Source: Voacanga thouarsii (Eukaryota > Streptophyta > Magnoliopsida > Gentianales > Apocynaceae). Taken from it: 64,000 nt of DNA. Shown in pieces: positions 45,036-57,958 of the stretch (the stretch's first letter is position 1; each line of letters begins with the position of its first letter). The notes below the pieces were generated by a model, which saw nothing but the letters and a program-made list of their open reading frames with translations, was not told the DNA's origin and did not search any database. The DNA is taken from assembly GCA_026120185.1 (NCBI GenBank), contig JANUWF010001053.1, forward strand, positions 558,001 to 622,000, written 5' to 3'. The position numbers and the translations under genes are program-made.

Positions 45036-48000
45036 TGTAACACCCCACTACTACGTACTCATAAAAGGGTGGGGATGTCGCCCTGTCCCAAGAACAAGGG
45101 GTCTTTAAAATAAGGTTGATAATATAAAGTCGAGCCAAAGATGTCAAAACTTAGATAAATAAAGGGGAACTCTTATTATATCAGAATCAAACTTGAACAA
45201 GACTAAACATATGCAAACATCGGTTCTAAAAACATAAATAAACATCTGTCTCTTAAACATATATAAAGTAACAAAAGCTCCAACTACTAGATGTCCCGCT
45301 TGCTTAACAGTATCAATCTCCTGAAAACATGATATAGAAATAGTGTGAGATTAACATCTCAATAAGTCCTGTGTGTGCACATGGTACTTTGACCAGTTCG
45401 TGAATGCATAGCTGAAAACATTTGCAGAAATATTTGGCAAGTTATAAATGATTTCTCTTTGCAAGAAGTGGAGTTTTCTCATTATCACACTTTGTATAAA
45501 ATAAACAGTCATGGTGCCATACTTTGGGCCCTATGGTAAGAGAATGGTTAAGGTATCACACTTTGTGCATCTTGACAGGATCAGATTACTACACTTTGGG
45601 CGTTCTGATCAAGGATGGGTGTACGGCCCATCGGGTGAGATACTCCTCCATCTCTACACCAAACAAAACCATCCGGGTGTCCATGCTGGGAAATAATACC
45701 TTACCAGGTATAAATGCTAGCTCGGACCAGCCTGACCAATCAATACTGTCATATTTTCAAGCAGAGCTTATCTTCTGGAGGTGGCCTCCTGCCAAAAGAC
45801 TCACTTAAACCCTCCAAGACTAGTATTATTAACCTACCCTTATTGAGTACTCAACGAACATATCCATCAATTCCTAATTCACAGTGTTTCCATAGCTTGG
45901 CTTGGTAAAATGTGGTTTTCTTTAAAAAGAGTTTTCTAAAACGTTTAAGAGAAAGACGGTTCTTGATAAAAACGTTAGTTGACAAAATCATTTAGAGAAT
46001 AAACATCCACGTTTACAACCCATGTAATCATAGTTCAACAATAGCTTCACAAAGCTTTACAATATTTGACTTGCCACCACAAGCATTTAACAAAAAGAGT
46101 TTATGCAAGGACTTACGTGGTACGCCTCAGATAAACAAGATAAAAATCAACTGCTTACTTTCTTCAAGTAACCTCCTGATCTAGAATCACATAATATCAT
46201 GATCAGGATCTCAATCATCTCAAGCATGCATATAAACTCACTTATTCCCATAAACAAATCATGTACGGTACCTAACCCGAATAAATTACTAACCACATCT
46301 CTAATTCCTCATAACATGCTCAACATCATGACTTATCATCTAACTTTAAATAAATCACCCATTCCATAAAATAAATATACCATGAACATATACCCATCAA
46401 AGACATACGCAATATATAAAAAAGGTCTCGACTTAACCATCAAAATTCACATCCATCATTATCACAACAAAACATAACATCGCTATCCATTGAACATACT
46501 TAACACATACTCATCTCAAGATATACATCTATCCCAACTAAATACATTCATCATGCTATTATACTCCCATAGACATCATCAATCACATTAAACCTTAATT
46601 ATGTCACCAAGGATAAGAACTCTTCTACCTTACAACAACCGGATTAACAAGATCAAGATGCCCCTATGATGTTCGCCACGAGTTCACTTGAGAAGAAAGG
46701 AAAGCTGTCTTCTTTAATTCCTCTTGATCGAGAGTTAAGAAAGAAAGATGATATCAGTCCCTATATGGCATGATTCAAGGGAAAAAGAAGAGGAGAATCA
46801 ATAGAAGGAAAGGAATCAAGAGGTTGAGAGGACTTTCGCTTACCTTAGGGAGCGTTTTGTTTTTTTTTTCCCGAAAATTGCAGAGGAGAGTTTGCTAGAA
46901 ATTTTTGTGCAGCAAGGATGGAGTAGACGGATGTTTCGGTTTAGGGTTAGGAGGGTTTGATTTAGGGTTTAGAAGATGATGCTATAAAGGACTCCTAATG
47001 GTTCTAAACCTCTTTGGGCAGTAATGGCGGAAAACAGGTAACTTGCTGTACCTTTTGTTGGCCAAAATTGAGAGTGGTTGTGGGAAGAAAAGCAGTCTGA
47101 AATTGCACTCTCATGTTGGCCGCAAATAGTGCACAAAGAGAGGTTGCATGTGTGTTCAGTTTTTGACCAAGACAAGGAGTTTGTACGGGCTTGACAACCA
47201 AAATTATGTGCAAGGTGGATGTGTTTGTGCTATGTGAAAACTATAAGCAAAAGAGAGAAATTCTGGACTGTTTTGGCTGCTATTCTGATGCAAATCAGAG
47301 AGGGAAAAGTGGGAGTTTTAAGAGTTGTAATTTGGCTAAATCAATGAAGAAGTTTTGGTATGTTTTGGAGTGTGGATTTTCATGTAGTATTTGTGTGTGT
47401 AATGCTGGCCGAAATCCTGGAAAAAGAGGGAACAAAAATCTGGTTTGTCTAGCTAAAATAAATCTGAATTGGTGAGAGGTGTTTTAGGTGATTTAAGTTA
47501 GTTTTAGAAGAGTTTGGGTATACCTAGTAGTGCAACATTTCGTGTGGCATATATATGCATAAGGCTGATTGAAAATCTGCAGGAAAAGAGGAACAAAACC
47601 TGATTTGTTTGGAAATAGAGTAAAATCTGATTTACTAGAGGATTTAGGATAAGCTTCCCTAGCTTGGAAGAATTTGAGTTGAGCTAGGATTGCTCCCAAA
47701 GGTGGCGGCAACAAAGCTGGAAATTTTCCAGATTTTTAGCTAGGGTTTTATTCTCAAAATCAACAAAATATTTCGCTAGGAAAAATAAAATAGATTTAAT
47801 TCAAACTAACTAAATTCCCATCAAGGCTTTAAACATAAAACCTGATTGATTAAATAAAAGCTGGAATTTAATTGCTCTTAGCTAAGACTTTCGAAAATTA
47901 AAAGAATAAAAGCTAGAATAAAATTAGTCTCTATCTTTATAAAAAAATTTTGAGTTTGGAAGATAAATATGGAGATTTATCTCTTAAGAAAATGGTGGCT

Positions 48001-48591
48001 GAAATTCAAAGGAGTAGCTAGGGTTTTAGATAAAATATTTCTCTAAGAATAATTAAATAAATAAAAGGGTTAAATCAGATTTTTTTTTTCCTTGAGAAAT
48101 AAAATAAGATCTTTACCCAATATATTATCTATCTCTAATACTTATCAAGGAGAGTCTTATACCACTTAAAACTCGCCAAAGTGACGGCTAGCTAGGGTTC
48201 TCGGCCAAAAGAATGAAGAAACCCTAGAAGAAGAATTAAAAAAGGAAGCTAAGATTCGCAAGAGATAAGATTCGAACTCAAGTCATCAAGGGATAATTAC
48301 CAGACCAAACTATTAATCCAAATCAACTCTGGTGTTAATATATCTCTAAGAAGTTCTTTTCACTCTAATTCTCATCCTTCTATCTCCTCTACTAAATTTC
48401 ACTTAAAACGATTCTCAAATAATGCAAACAACACAACTATTTCTCATTAAATAAATTAATGCATGTATAACCTTGCAAATCACATGCACCCATGCAAAAA
48501 TAATTTTAAAATATCACATGAAATGCAAAATGCTATGCAATGCATGACTTTTCCCCCAAAGATTAAAGGTGGTTTTGGGCGGGGTATTACA
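45036..48591 (-). mobile_element. Giant solo LTR of a related family, copy D, target duplication TGCTG
   Basis: 3556 bp, TGTAACACCCC to GGGGTATTACA, with identical flanks TGCTG (45031-45035 and 48592-48596). The plus-strand left end (GGGATGTCGCCCTGTCC, AACAAGGGGTCTTTA) and the TTGAGTACTCAA palindrome (45843-45854) are shared with copies B, C and E. The rest, including the other terminus (TGTAATACCCCGCCC on the minus strand), differs clearly, so it is a separate family. ORFs inside, such as 46969-47213, are not recognisable proteins. Confidence 0.92.
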
Positions 48592-48716
48592 TGCTGTGTA
48601 TATACCGATAGCGCCAAATCAACGTACCAAAATGGGTCCTCAAAGAAGATTAGGGATATATGTTGGATATGTTTCTCCCTCTATAACCAGATATGTTAAA
48701 CCATTGACGGGTAATG
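48592..48716 (+). pseudogene. Ty1/copia integrase C-terminal fragment (copia1), 125 bp
   Basis: Copia1 coding sequence trapped between two solo LTRs. It continues from FGCAV into YIPIAPNQRT-like and KMGPQRRLGIYV-like text (frame partly broken), then SPSITRYVKPLTGN, and continues at 53074 with VFTTRFANCHFEE. Confidence 0.88.
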
Positions 48717-51057
48717 TGTAACATCCCACTACCTAGGCCCAACAGGGCCAGGGATGTCGCTCCGTCTAAAGGACAAGGGGTCTTTATAACTAGGTCACAC
48801 AATCAAAATAATAGAAATAAAATGATACTTTAAATTTAAAACTTATTACAATCCAAGAATTCAAAATCAAATCCATAACAAAAAGTATTCACTCTCAACT
48901 TCCCCAAAGCATTACATAAAAACAGAGAACAAAATCTCTTCCAAGGCAGACAACACTAGCTACTCATCCCCATAGAAGGATCGACCTGAAATCATGGTAA
49001 AAATGGTGATGAGATAAAAATCTCAGTAAGCCTGTGTGTACTTTGAGTGTCCAGTGAAAACAGTTCGTGGATGCAAAGTGTAAAATCTTCATAAGAGAAA
49101 TACTGGCAAGCAATAAACAATAGTGAAATAAAAGAGTGGTGTTTTGACTTTTCCAATCATACATGTTCAATAAAATTAACCACTCAAAAAGTGGTCATGG
49201 GTTACCACACGTTGGGCCCCACAACCATACAACGGTCAGAATGCTACACTTTGTGCAGACTGACAAAAGGTAGGTAATCAGCATATCGGCTAAGATTCTC
49301 CTCCTTCTCTACACCCAAACAAAAATCGGTTGTCTACTCCGGCAACACACAATCCACATGACTGAAAATTGCTAGCTCGGACCGACAAGACTAAGTAGTA
49401 CTAACGTTTCTCTAAGTTGAGTTCATCTTTTGGAGGTGGCCTCCAGTCAGAAGACTCACTCTTGCTCTGCAAAACTAGTACTACTAGCCTACCCTTATTG
49501 AGTACTCAACGTAGTTCATCCCACTTGGGAGAAAACTGATAAAACATAACTTTACTTGAAAATGACAATCAAGGGTTTCCAAAGTTTGTGTCAAAATCAG
49601 TTTTAGAAACAGTTTAGTATTTGAATAAAATTGCTTGTTGATTTTCAAATAATTGGTTTGACTGAAACAAGAGAGGAAACAGTCCCTAATTGCCTTTACC
49701 AAATCAGCATTCACAAACTTCGGGTTTAGCTTGCTATAATAACTTTTTGCAACAAACAAGTTTTATGCAGGAGCTTACCTGATCCTTAACTCGAGATAAA
49801 ACAAAGGTCTCCAACAGCTGACCTAACCCTGCCTGGGGTAAATATAAGCCATAATTAAACTCAAGCTGAAATTCACTTTCACAAATAAACCTAGCTTAAC
49901 TTACTACAACTATGATCCTAGTGTCCCAAGCTTTAAGGCCGGATAATAAAAAAAAGGGTTTATAAAATAAATCTAACTCGATATTAAAATAACTAGAGTT
50001 TGGGAAAATAGGTACAATAAGTGGGAAGTTTAAATCTTGCTAAAAATAAATTAGGATTTATTTGATTAAGTGTCTTAGGTCCTAGATGGTATTATGTAAA
50101 ATAATAATCTAGTAATAATTAATGGTTAGAAAATAATTGGTAGCTAGAATTAGTTGTAAGTAAATTTTAATAGGTTTTGATTAAAAGCTAATTAATAAAT
50201 TTTAATAGTATTTATGAACATATAAGACTTACCAAATTAATATTTTACCTATTGTGATTATTTATGGAAAAGGCTTTATTTGATATTCTTATTTTACATA
50301 ATGCCTATATATTTTATTTCTTTAATAAAAGTTATCATTTATTTGACTAAAATATCATTATTTTATATAAGAGACTAAATCCACATTTTCCTAGGGTTTT
50401 CAAAATTCACTGGAAGAAGATATAGCAATAATCATTTTATTGATGAAATAAAATTAGCTTAGGGACAACAAGGTCATGATCATATTTCTATTGCTAACCA
50501 TAATCATGAATATACACTTCACACCAATTCATCAAATCATCCAAATCATGAATAAAGGCAATAGAAATATGATCCAAACTCTTAGTAAATATGAATTTAC
50601 CAAGGCATGATCCAAACTCTACTAACATAAACATATTCATGGCTTTAACAAAAATACATGAACATAACCCTATTCACCAAAGGTGACATAATCTCTAACA
50701 TGCTTGATCACATAAACCACTCACGACATGAAGAGCATGCAACAAAACCCTAAAACGTCATACAATCATCCAAGACAATCAACGCATGCATCAATTCCCA
50801 TCTCCACCACATAAACACATTTATTCATGTTTCAATCTCAACTCAACACAACAACACATGCTCAAACCCTAATCATAATCCATCTCCTTCCAATATCATC
50901 CTAGAAACATGAATCTAGAATTTAAAGAGGAGTTTGAAGATGCTTACTTGATTGATGACTACCATTGAGTAGTTTCGAAGGGATCCTAACTCTTAGGAGA
51001 CTTGATCCACCTAAGAGAGATGAAGAAAATATGACCATGGTTGAAGTCACCATTCGA

Positions 51058-51125
<68 letters not shown>

Positions 51126-53068
51126 TTCATTAGTATGTTTATATATACATATATTCATTAGGAATTGAAGATGAGTGAAGATGGAATCAATTGATCATGC
51201 TTACCTTGAAGGTGTTCTTGAGCCTTCACAAAAATACTGATTTTTGATCCTAATGAGAAGGCTTGATTTTCGAGTTTGATGTTAAAAAGTGGTAGGAATG
51301 GATTCATAGGAGTGAGTAGGTACAATTTGGAGTTTTTTTTTTTTGTGAAGAAGAATAAAGTGGTTTTGGTGGCCTTAGGCGAGAGAAGGTTAGTAGGTGT
51401 TTTTGGTGTTCTTGAAGGTTGAAGAGCATGGAGAGGATTGAGGGAGAGCTGGCTGAAATTCTGTGGAAGAGAGTGGCTGAATTGCTTGAGGGGTTTTGGC
51501 AACTGAATTTTCTAGTTTGAAAGGAAAAGGAAAGCTGGTTGTTTGACATCCAAAAAGAATATTTTAGGGGATCAATTTTGGAAACAAAATATGGTAAGAA
51601 GATCTTGGTCAATGGAGAACTTTTGGAAGCTCCAATGGCCGGTTGTTTGTCTGTGATTTTTGCTGGAATGAAAGTTGTTTGAAAGAGCTTAATGGTGGCC
51701 GAAAATATGGTGCACAATGGTGAAGGGATTTCTGGTTGTTTGAGGAATGATTTATGGTAATTTACTAAATATGTTTGCTGGAATTTTGGTCTTCAATCAA
51801 TGGCTTGATTGGAGTAATTGATGGAGATATTTTAGAAGCAGCCATGGACTGGTTTTCGAGCAGAATGCTGGGAAAGATGATGAAGCTCAGTTAATGGTTG
51901 TTTAAGGGGAGTTGGTACAGAAAAATGGTGGAGGTTTCAGACATGGCTAAAGAAGGAACAAAGCTGGAAAATTCGGTTCAGTTTTTTCGCAAGTTTGCTG
52001 GAATTCTTGGGCAGATTTTTCTGCCATTTTCCAGTCAGCTTGCAGAAGATTTGAAGGGGGTATTTAGAGGTCTTTCAAGGCTGGTTTCCAGCCTTCTTTA
52101 TAAAGGAAAAATGTGGCTAAGATGCTGGGTGAAAAACTGGAAGAAACAACTTGGTTTAGGATCACCAAAGTTGCGAAAGTTGTCCAGAAAATGTTCTGGT
52201 TTGCACAGCATTTGTGCAGTCCAGTTTTGGCCTTATAATTTTAGACTTCAAGCTGGTCAAGAGGGCTATTTTTCTGGCAGCATTTGGGAGGGAATGATGG
52301 CCGAAAATTTCGACACTTGGACTAAACAAGAAGCTGAAAAAATTCCAGATTCCTACATGAACAAGATGAATATACTTAGGTTGGAGTTTGAAGGTTCAAC
52401 CATGGAGATTAATTCTCTTGGGAACCTTCCACTACTCCTCCCCATTTTCAGCCAACAAGATGACTTATTCACAGCCATTTTCGAAACTTAAATCTCACAA
52501 AACTTTGCTGAAATTTTCTGGAATGAAATTGGTTTGAACAAATTAATCAACCTAATTGATTAAGAATTAAGGAAAGCTGGGGAATCTAGAAGGGTATGAA
52601 ACCCTTAGAATTTTTTTGTAGGGCACCAGAGTAGGATTAGGACATTCCTATCATGTCTCCCCTAGGACATCACTCCTACTTTTCACTAAATCATGCAAGG
52701 ACCGAAATATAGCCTTCCCACACAAAAATAAAATTTAATCATGCTAGAACTCCAATGATGGAATTTGAACTCAAGACCTCAAGAATTAATTCCAAAGCTT
52801 TAATCGCTAAACCACAACAACTCTTATTCTTATTTTCTCTCCCAAATATTTTTCCTATTTAATCCTCAAGCTATCTCCCTATTTTCTCCTCGAGCAAAAA
52901 ATTACCATTTTACCATTCTTACTCAACAAGCACAAATAAGCCATCTAGGCTACAAATCACAAATCCAAAGCACAAAAAATCATATAAAAATATTTTCAAG
53001 TATGCAATAAAATATGATATGCATCCCAACCCCTTCACTCTAAGGTTGGTTTCAATTGGGGTTTCACA
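48717..53068 (-). mobile_element. Giant solo LTR, copy E, target duplication TAATG/TGATG
   Basis: 4352 bp, plus-strand TGTAACATCCC to GGGGTTTCACA. Flanks TAATG (48712-48716) and TGATG (53069-53073) differ at one base; removing the insertion joins the copia1 frame at LTGN|VFTTRF. Same family and orientation as copies A and B. TTGAGTACTCAA is at 49498-49509 and the AG run at 51060-51117. A 197-codon frame at 51898-52491 has no known domain and lies in sequence shared with copy A, where the frame is broken. Confidence 0.92.
51060..51117. repeat. (AG)n microsatellite in LTR copy E
   Basis: Longest of the four LTR dinucleotide runs, about 29 AG units. It produces repeated-residue frames on both strands that are not genes. 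Confidence 0.95.
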
Positions 53069-55499
53069 TGATGTATTCACAACAAGATTTGCTAATTGTC
53101 ATTTTGAAGAAACTTTATTTCTTAAATTAGAGGGAGAACATAAATCACATAAAAAGGAGCTTGCCTAGACAACATCATTGAATTATTTAGATCCGCGCAC
53201 AAGTGCAAGTGAACTAGAAGTTCAAAAGATCATTCATTTGCAAAGACTTGAAAATCAACTACTAGATTCTTTTGCTGACTCTACAAGGGTAACTAAATCA
53301 CATATTCCAGCTATAGATGCTCCTATTCAGATAGAAGTCCCAACAAGACAAAATACAATTCCTATAGCTACTGAATCACAAACACGTTAGAAATGTGGAC
53401 GACCCATTGGTTCAAAAGATAAAAATCCTTGAAAGAAAAGAGGATTAAATGATCAGAATGATCCAATTGAAGAATTAGGAAAAAGGCATCAAGTGGAAAC
53501 TGATGAAAAGATTCAAATATCTGAAAATAGTGAATAGAATAGTGAAATGTCCATTAACTATATAACTTCTGGCAGAACTTGGAATCGAATGGAAATAACT
53601 GTTGATGATATTTTTACATACAATATAGCACTTGAAGTGTTAAAAGATAATGAGGACCTTGAACCAACATTAGTTGAAGAATGTCGTCATAGAAATGATT
53701 GACTAAAATGGAAAGATGCGATTTAATCGGAGTTAAACTCACTTGCAAAGTGTGAGATTTTTGAACCTGTAGTCCGAATACTAGAAGGTGTAAAACCAAT
53801 TGGTTATAAATGGGTATTTGTGTGAAAGCGAAATGAAAATAATGAAGTCGTAAGATATAAAGCATGACTTGTGGCATAAGGTTTTTCGTAAAAATCGGAT
53901 ATTGATTACGATGAAACATATTCACCTGTGGTGGATGTAATTACACTTCGATACCTTGTGAGTCTAGTAGTACGTGAAAAGATTAACACGCGTCTAATAG
54001 ATGTTGTGACTGCTTATTTATATGGGAACCTTGATAATGATATTTATATGAAAATCCCAGAAGAATTTAATATGCCTGAAGCATATAATTCTAACCCTCA
54101 TGGAAATTATTCCATTAAATTACAAAAGTCATTTTATGGCTTAAAGCAATCTGGATGCATATGGTATAATCGTCTTAGTGAATATTTATTGAAATCAGGA
54201 TATAAAAATTATCCACCATGTCCATGTATTTTTATTAAGAAATCTGGATCTGGTTTTGTGATACTTGTGATATATGTTAATGATATTAACCTTATTGGAA
54301 ATTTAGAAGAACTCTAAAAGGAAAGAAATATCCTGAAGCAAGAATTTGAAATCAAGGATTTTGGTAGAACTAAGTTTTATCTTGATTTACAAATTGAGCA
54401 TCTGGAAGATGGTATTTTTATTCATCAATCAACATATACAACAAAAGTTCTTAAAAGGTTTTACATGGACAAAGCACATCCATTAAGTTCTCCAATGGTC
54501 GTGAGGTCGTTAGATATAAATAAAGATCATTTTCGATCTCGAGAAGATAATAAAGAACTACTTGGTCATAAAGTACCATATCTCAGTGCAATTAGTGCAT
54601 TGATGTATCTTGCTAATAATACTAGACCTGATATAACATTTTCTGTGAATTTATTAGCAAGATTCAGTTCTTCCCCAACATAACGACATTGGAATGGGAT
54701 TAAACATATCCTAAGATATCTTCAAGGGACAATGGATCTTGGATTATTTTATTCAAATAGAACTAGTCCAATGTTGATTAGATATGCTGATGCTGGTTAT
54801 CTATCCGATCCACATAAAGTACGTTCTCAAACTAGTTATTTATTTACATGTGGTGGTATTACTATATCATGTTACTCTACAAAACAATGTATAGTACCTA
54901 CTTCCTCTATTCATGCTGAAATTATAGCTATTCACGAGGCAAGCCGAAAATGTGTGTGGCTGAGATCAATGATCCATTACATTCGAGAAAATTGTGGATT
55001 ACCTTCTGAAAAGGAAATTCCAATACCTTTTTATGAAGATAATGCAACTTGTATAACTCAATTAAGATGTGGATATATTAAAGGAGATAGGACAAAACAT
55101 ATTTCACCAAAATTTTTCTTTACTTACGAACTCTAGAACAGAGGTGAAATATATGTGCAACAGATTCGATCATGTGATAATCTAGCAGACACTAAGGCAT
55201 TGCCGACTGCGTCATTTGAAAAATTAGTACATAAAATTAGAATGCATCGGTTGAAAGATATAAAGTCATCTTGAAGATGTTATTAAGAAATGGAGTATGT
55301 ATACTGTACTCTTTTTTCCTAACTAAGATTTTTTCCTACTGGAATTTTTCTTAGTCAGGTTTTTAATGAGGCAGTATTTCCACTAGAACGGAAAGTGTAC
55401 TCTTTTTCTTCATTAGGTTTTTGTCCCACAGGGTTTTCCTATGAAGGTTTTTAACGAGACATTTTTCGAAGTGGTTGAAAATGAACATCCAAGAGGGAG
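53069..55499 (+). pseudogene. Ty1/copia reverse transcriptase-RNase H (copia1)
   Basis: Plus-strand continuation of the polyprotein. It has the integrase C-terminus (LDPRTSASELEVQKIIHLQ, 53187), a linker, then RT: ELNSLAKCEIFEPV (53732), IGYKWVFV (53798), DIDYDETYSPVVDV (53898), NDIYMKIPEEF (54032), SFYGLKQSG (54129), the catalytic strand IYVNDINLIG (54273), YLSAISALMYLANNTRPDI (54575). RNase H follows with DAGYLSDPHKVRSQTSY (54788), STKQCIVPTSSIHAEIIAIHEASRKCVWL and FYEDNATCITQL (55029). The Y-V-D-D motif has Asn in place of the first Asp. Stops at CGA, CAA and TGG positions cluster near 53700-53890. The tail ends with AAGAGGGAG, the polypurine tract, at 55491-55499. Confidence 0.92.
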
Positions 55500-55525
55500 T
55501 GTTATGAAAATATTAAGTGGCTGTT
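55500..55525 (+). mobile_element. Start of copia1 3' LTR, cut by Athila insertion
   Basis: TGTTATGAAAATATTAAGTGG followed by CTGTT, matching the copia1 5' LTR start at 37676. Athila LTR begins at 55526. CTGTT (55521-55525) is the candidate left TSD; its partner lies beyond the window. Confidence 0.9.
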
Positions 55526-57054
55526 TGATGCGTATTTATTTGGGTATAAAAATCATATAAAAATAAGCACATTTCCAATCAAGTTTAAATTAAAACGTTA
55601 ACTCCAAATTACACATATGAGCAAGCGTACTCATTATTAACGTAGCATAGGGTTCAAACGAGTGTCGATTCTCAAGGAACAAGTATGCATTAATCCATTT
55701 TCTTTCATTGCTTAACCGACCCAATAAAGTGAAAATGAAATAAAAAGAAAAATAAAATAAAATAAAATAAAATAATATGTGCATATCAAGGATGTAGAAT
55801 TATGTAACTTAAATCATTGTTTTGACAAACATGATCCTCAAGTATTTAATCATTATCACAACTAATTATTTTCTTGGTATCATGAAGGACTAATATAGAT
55901 TCACTTCTTTGTCCAATTCATGAAATCCCTATCTTCTAGACAAACGAGCATCACATATCCTAGCTCAACTAATTCACCTAAAAGATGCATTAACCACAAT
56001 CCTTGATTAAATTTTCATATCCTGGCAAATTTGAAACATGAAATTAACCAATGAATCCATATCCTGGCAGACATCAATTAACTTTTAATTACTTTGTTCC
56101 TAACAATTAACCCCTTTGTCTAAGAAAATTAAAAGACAACAAATATGAAACTAATGAATTGAAACCATCATCAACCCCTTTGCCCAAGCAAGTTAATGGA
56201 GAGAACAAAACCAATTAATCTCGTAATTAGCACAAATAATTAAACACCGAGAATAACAATTAATTAATCAAAAGATCAAATGACTCTCAAAATCATGAAT
56301 ATCTAAAACAATGTCAAATTACAATAAAACAATTAATACATCATTGTTCAAGAAAAAGAAAACAAAGTAAAAGAAAGCACTCATAGACAAGCCTCATTCT
56401 TCTTCATTTGAAAACCTTCTTGTACAACATTATTTGATTTGAAGAATTCCTTCTTTGATTTGAGTGATTTTCTGTTATGATTTATGAATTCTCCCTTTTC
56501 TCTTGTGTTTTCCATCTATTTATAGGCTTAGGAAGTGCCTAAACTCGTTGGTACAAGGTTCTTGGCTGAGTAGAAGTAGGAAGATACTAAAATTTTGCAG
56601 ATTACCAAAAACTACATGGAAAAATCAAGATTCCGTCTTATCCTCAAGGCACAGCCGGCGCCACCTTAGCTGCTGGAACTGGTGTTGGTTGTGTTCTATT
56701 TCTTTAATCGTTTGCCGATTTTTTCTTGATTTCCACACAACATTTCCCAGAGTACAGTCGGCGCCGCCTTGGTTGCTAGAGCCGGTGCCGATTTGGTTCG
56801 GTTCTGGTCCTGTTTCAACAATTTTTTGTTACCTCGGAGTGCATGCCAACAGTGTATGGCCGGCGCCGGTTCCTCTGCCCTAGTTGGTGCGACATGTTTG
56901 CATTGTTTTACCTCTAAAATCTGAAATAATGCACAAAATACCTTTCTAAGGGTAAAATATCAAATATGAAGGAATAAAGCTAGTTATTGAACAAAATGTA
57001 TCACAAAAGAGCCTCAAATAACTAGGAAAAATATGACTAATTTAGGCCCTATCA
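55526..57054 (-). mobile_element. 3' LTR of a minus-strand Athila-type element
   Basis: 1529 bp; minus strand starts TGATAGGGCCTAAATTAG (57054) and ends AAATACGCATCA (55526). To the right is a polypurine-like GTGTGGGAGAAT (minus strand), which makes it the 3' LTR of the element whose pol is at 60735-64000. TATAAATAGA on the minus strand is at 56515-56524; a GGCGCC motif cluster is upstream of it at 56645-56885. Confidence 0.88.
56645..56885 (-). repeat. GGCGCC motif cluster in the Athila 3' LTR
   Basis: Three spaced groups: AGCCGGCGCCACCTTAG (56653), GTCGGCGCCGCCTTGG with GAGCCGGTGCCG (56757-56792) and GGCCGGCGCCGGTTCC (56858). They lie about 120-360 bp upstream of the minus-strand TATA box. 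Confidence 0.7.
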
Positions 57055-57958
57055 ATTCTCCCACACTTAACTCTTTACTTGTCCTCAAGCAAAGTATCAA
57101 AGATAAGTATGAAAGCACAAGGTTTCATCAGATTCAGTCAAACCAATTCCAAAACAATATCTATAATGCTTTCTTCATTCAAGAATATAAAACACATACT
57201 ACTACATCTTTCACAACAAATGCAAGACTTGTGTAGGTGAATAGTGATTTAGTAGAACCATCCGAATACTTAACAATATTCTCAAACCATTGGAAAGAAT
57301 TTAGTTCAAAAAGAATATACATTCCATAAACTTACTTTTCATACACTCTCTCTACTAATCCAAGACATATCATGAATCTACTTAGGTTAAGTAGGACTTT
57401 TAAACTTGTAATGTAAGGCTAAAGGGCTTGTAATGTAGCTCGTCAAATGAAGAATATAGGAAATTCAAATATCAAAGAAGATGAGAATTCGCAAGAAAAT
57501 GATAAACAAAATGTATCAATAACTTCCAAACTTCACTTGTTTTCCTATCCCGAAATCAATCAAAACCGATAACCTTGTTTAGCAATTACAATTCAACTTC
57601 AGCAAATCTTGCATAGTTTTTTCAATCCTTCCCAACTCATCAATAATTTTTCTTCACAAGATCACTCAAATTTTCAGCAATGGTGTTAAGAACTTGACGT
57701 GAACTCAACTTTTATAGCTCAATCACCATTCCTCTTGTGATCTTTCTTTTCTTTCTCTTTAAATCTTTCTTCGTTTCTTTCTCTTCTCTCTTCTTTTGTT
57801 TTTCACTACTACTGTTCTTTTCTTTCTCAGTTTCTCTCTTTCCATCTTTTCTAGCAGCTTTTTGTTTTCACTATTTGTTTTTTTTTTGTTTTTGTCTTTC
57901 TTTGCCTTTTCTTCCTTCTTTCCTTTCCAACTCATACACTATTAATGCATGATGAAAG
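57055..57958 (-). mobile_element. Athila-type internal 3' non-coding region, left part
   Basis: Minus strand reads GAGGACAAGTAAAGAGTTAAGTGTGGGAGAAT before the LTR, the kind of sequence found at the 3' end of Athila internal regions. The rest is T/C-rich without genes; the frame at 57737-57952 is a homopolymer-like Phe/Leu/Ser reading. It is separated from the remainder of the element by the solo LTR 57959-59894. Confidence 0.75.

Noticed and set aside
45480..45680. Repeated ACACTTTG-like words resembling a CRISPR or tandem array
   Set aside because: Spacing is irregular, copies are degenerate, and this is a plant LTR.
51898..52491. 197-codon frame in LTR copy E
   Set aside because: No domain; the equivalent sequence in copy A (2840-3450) is frame-broken, so it is not under coding constraint.
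57737..57952. 71-codon Phe/Leu/Ser frame
   Set aside because: Direct consequence of a T/C-rich non-coding tract; not a membrane protein gene.
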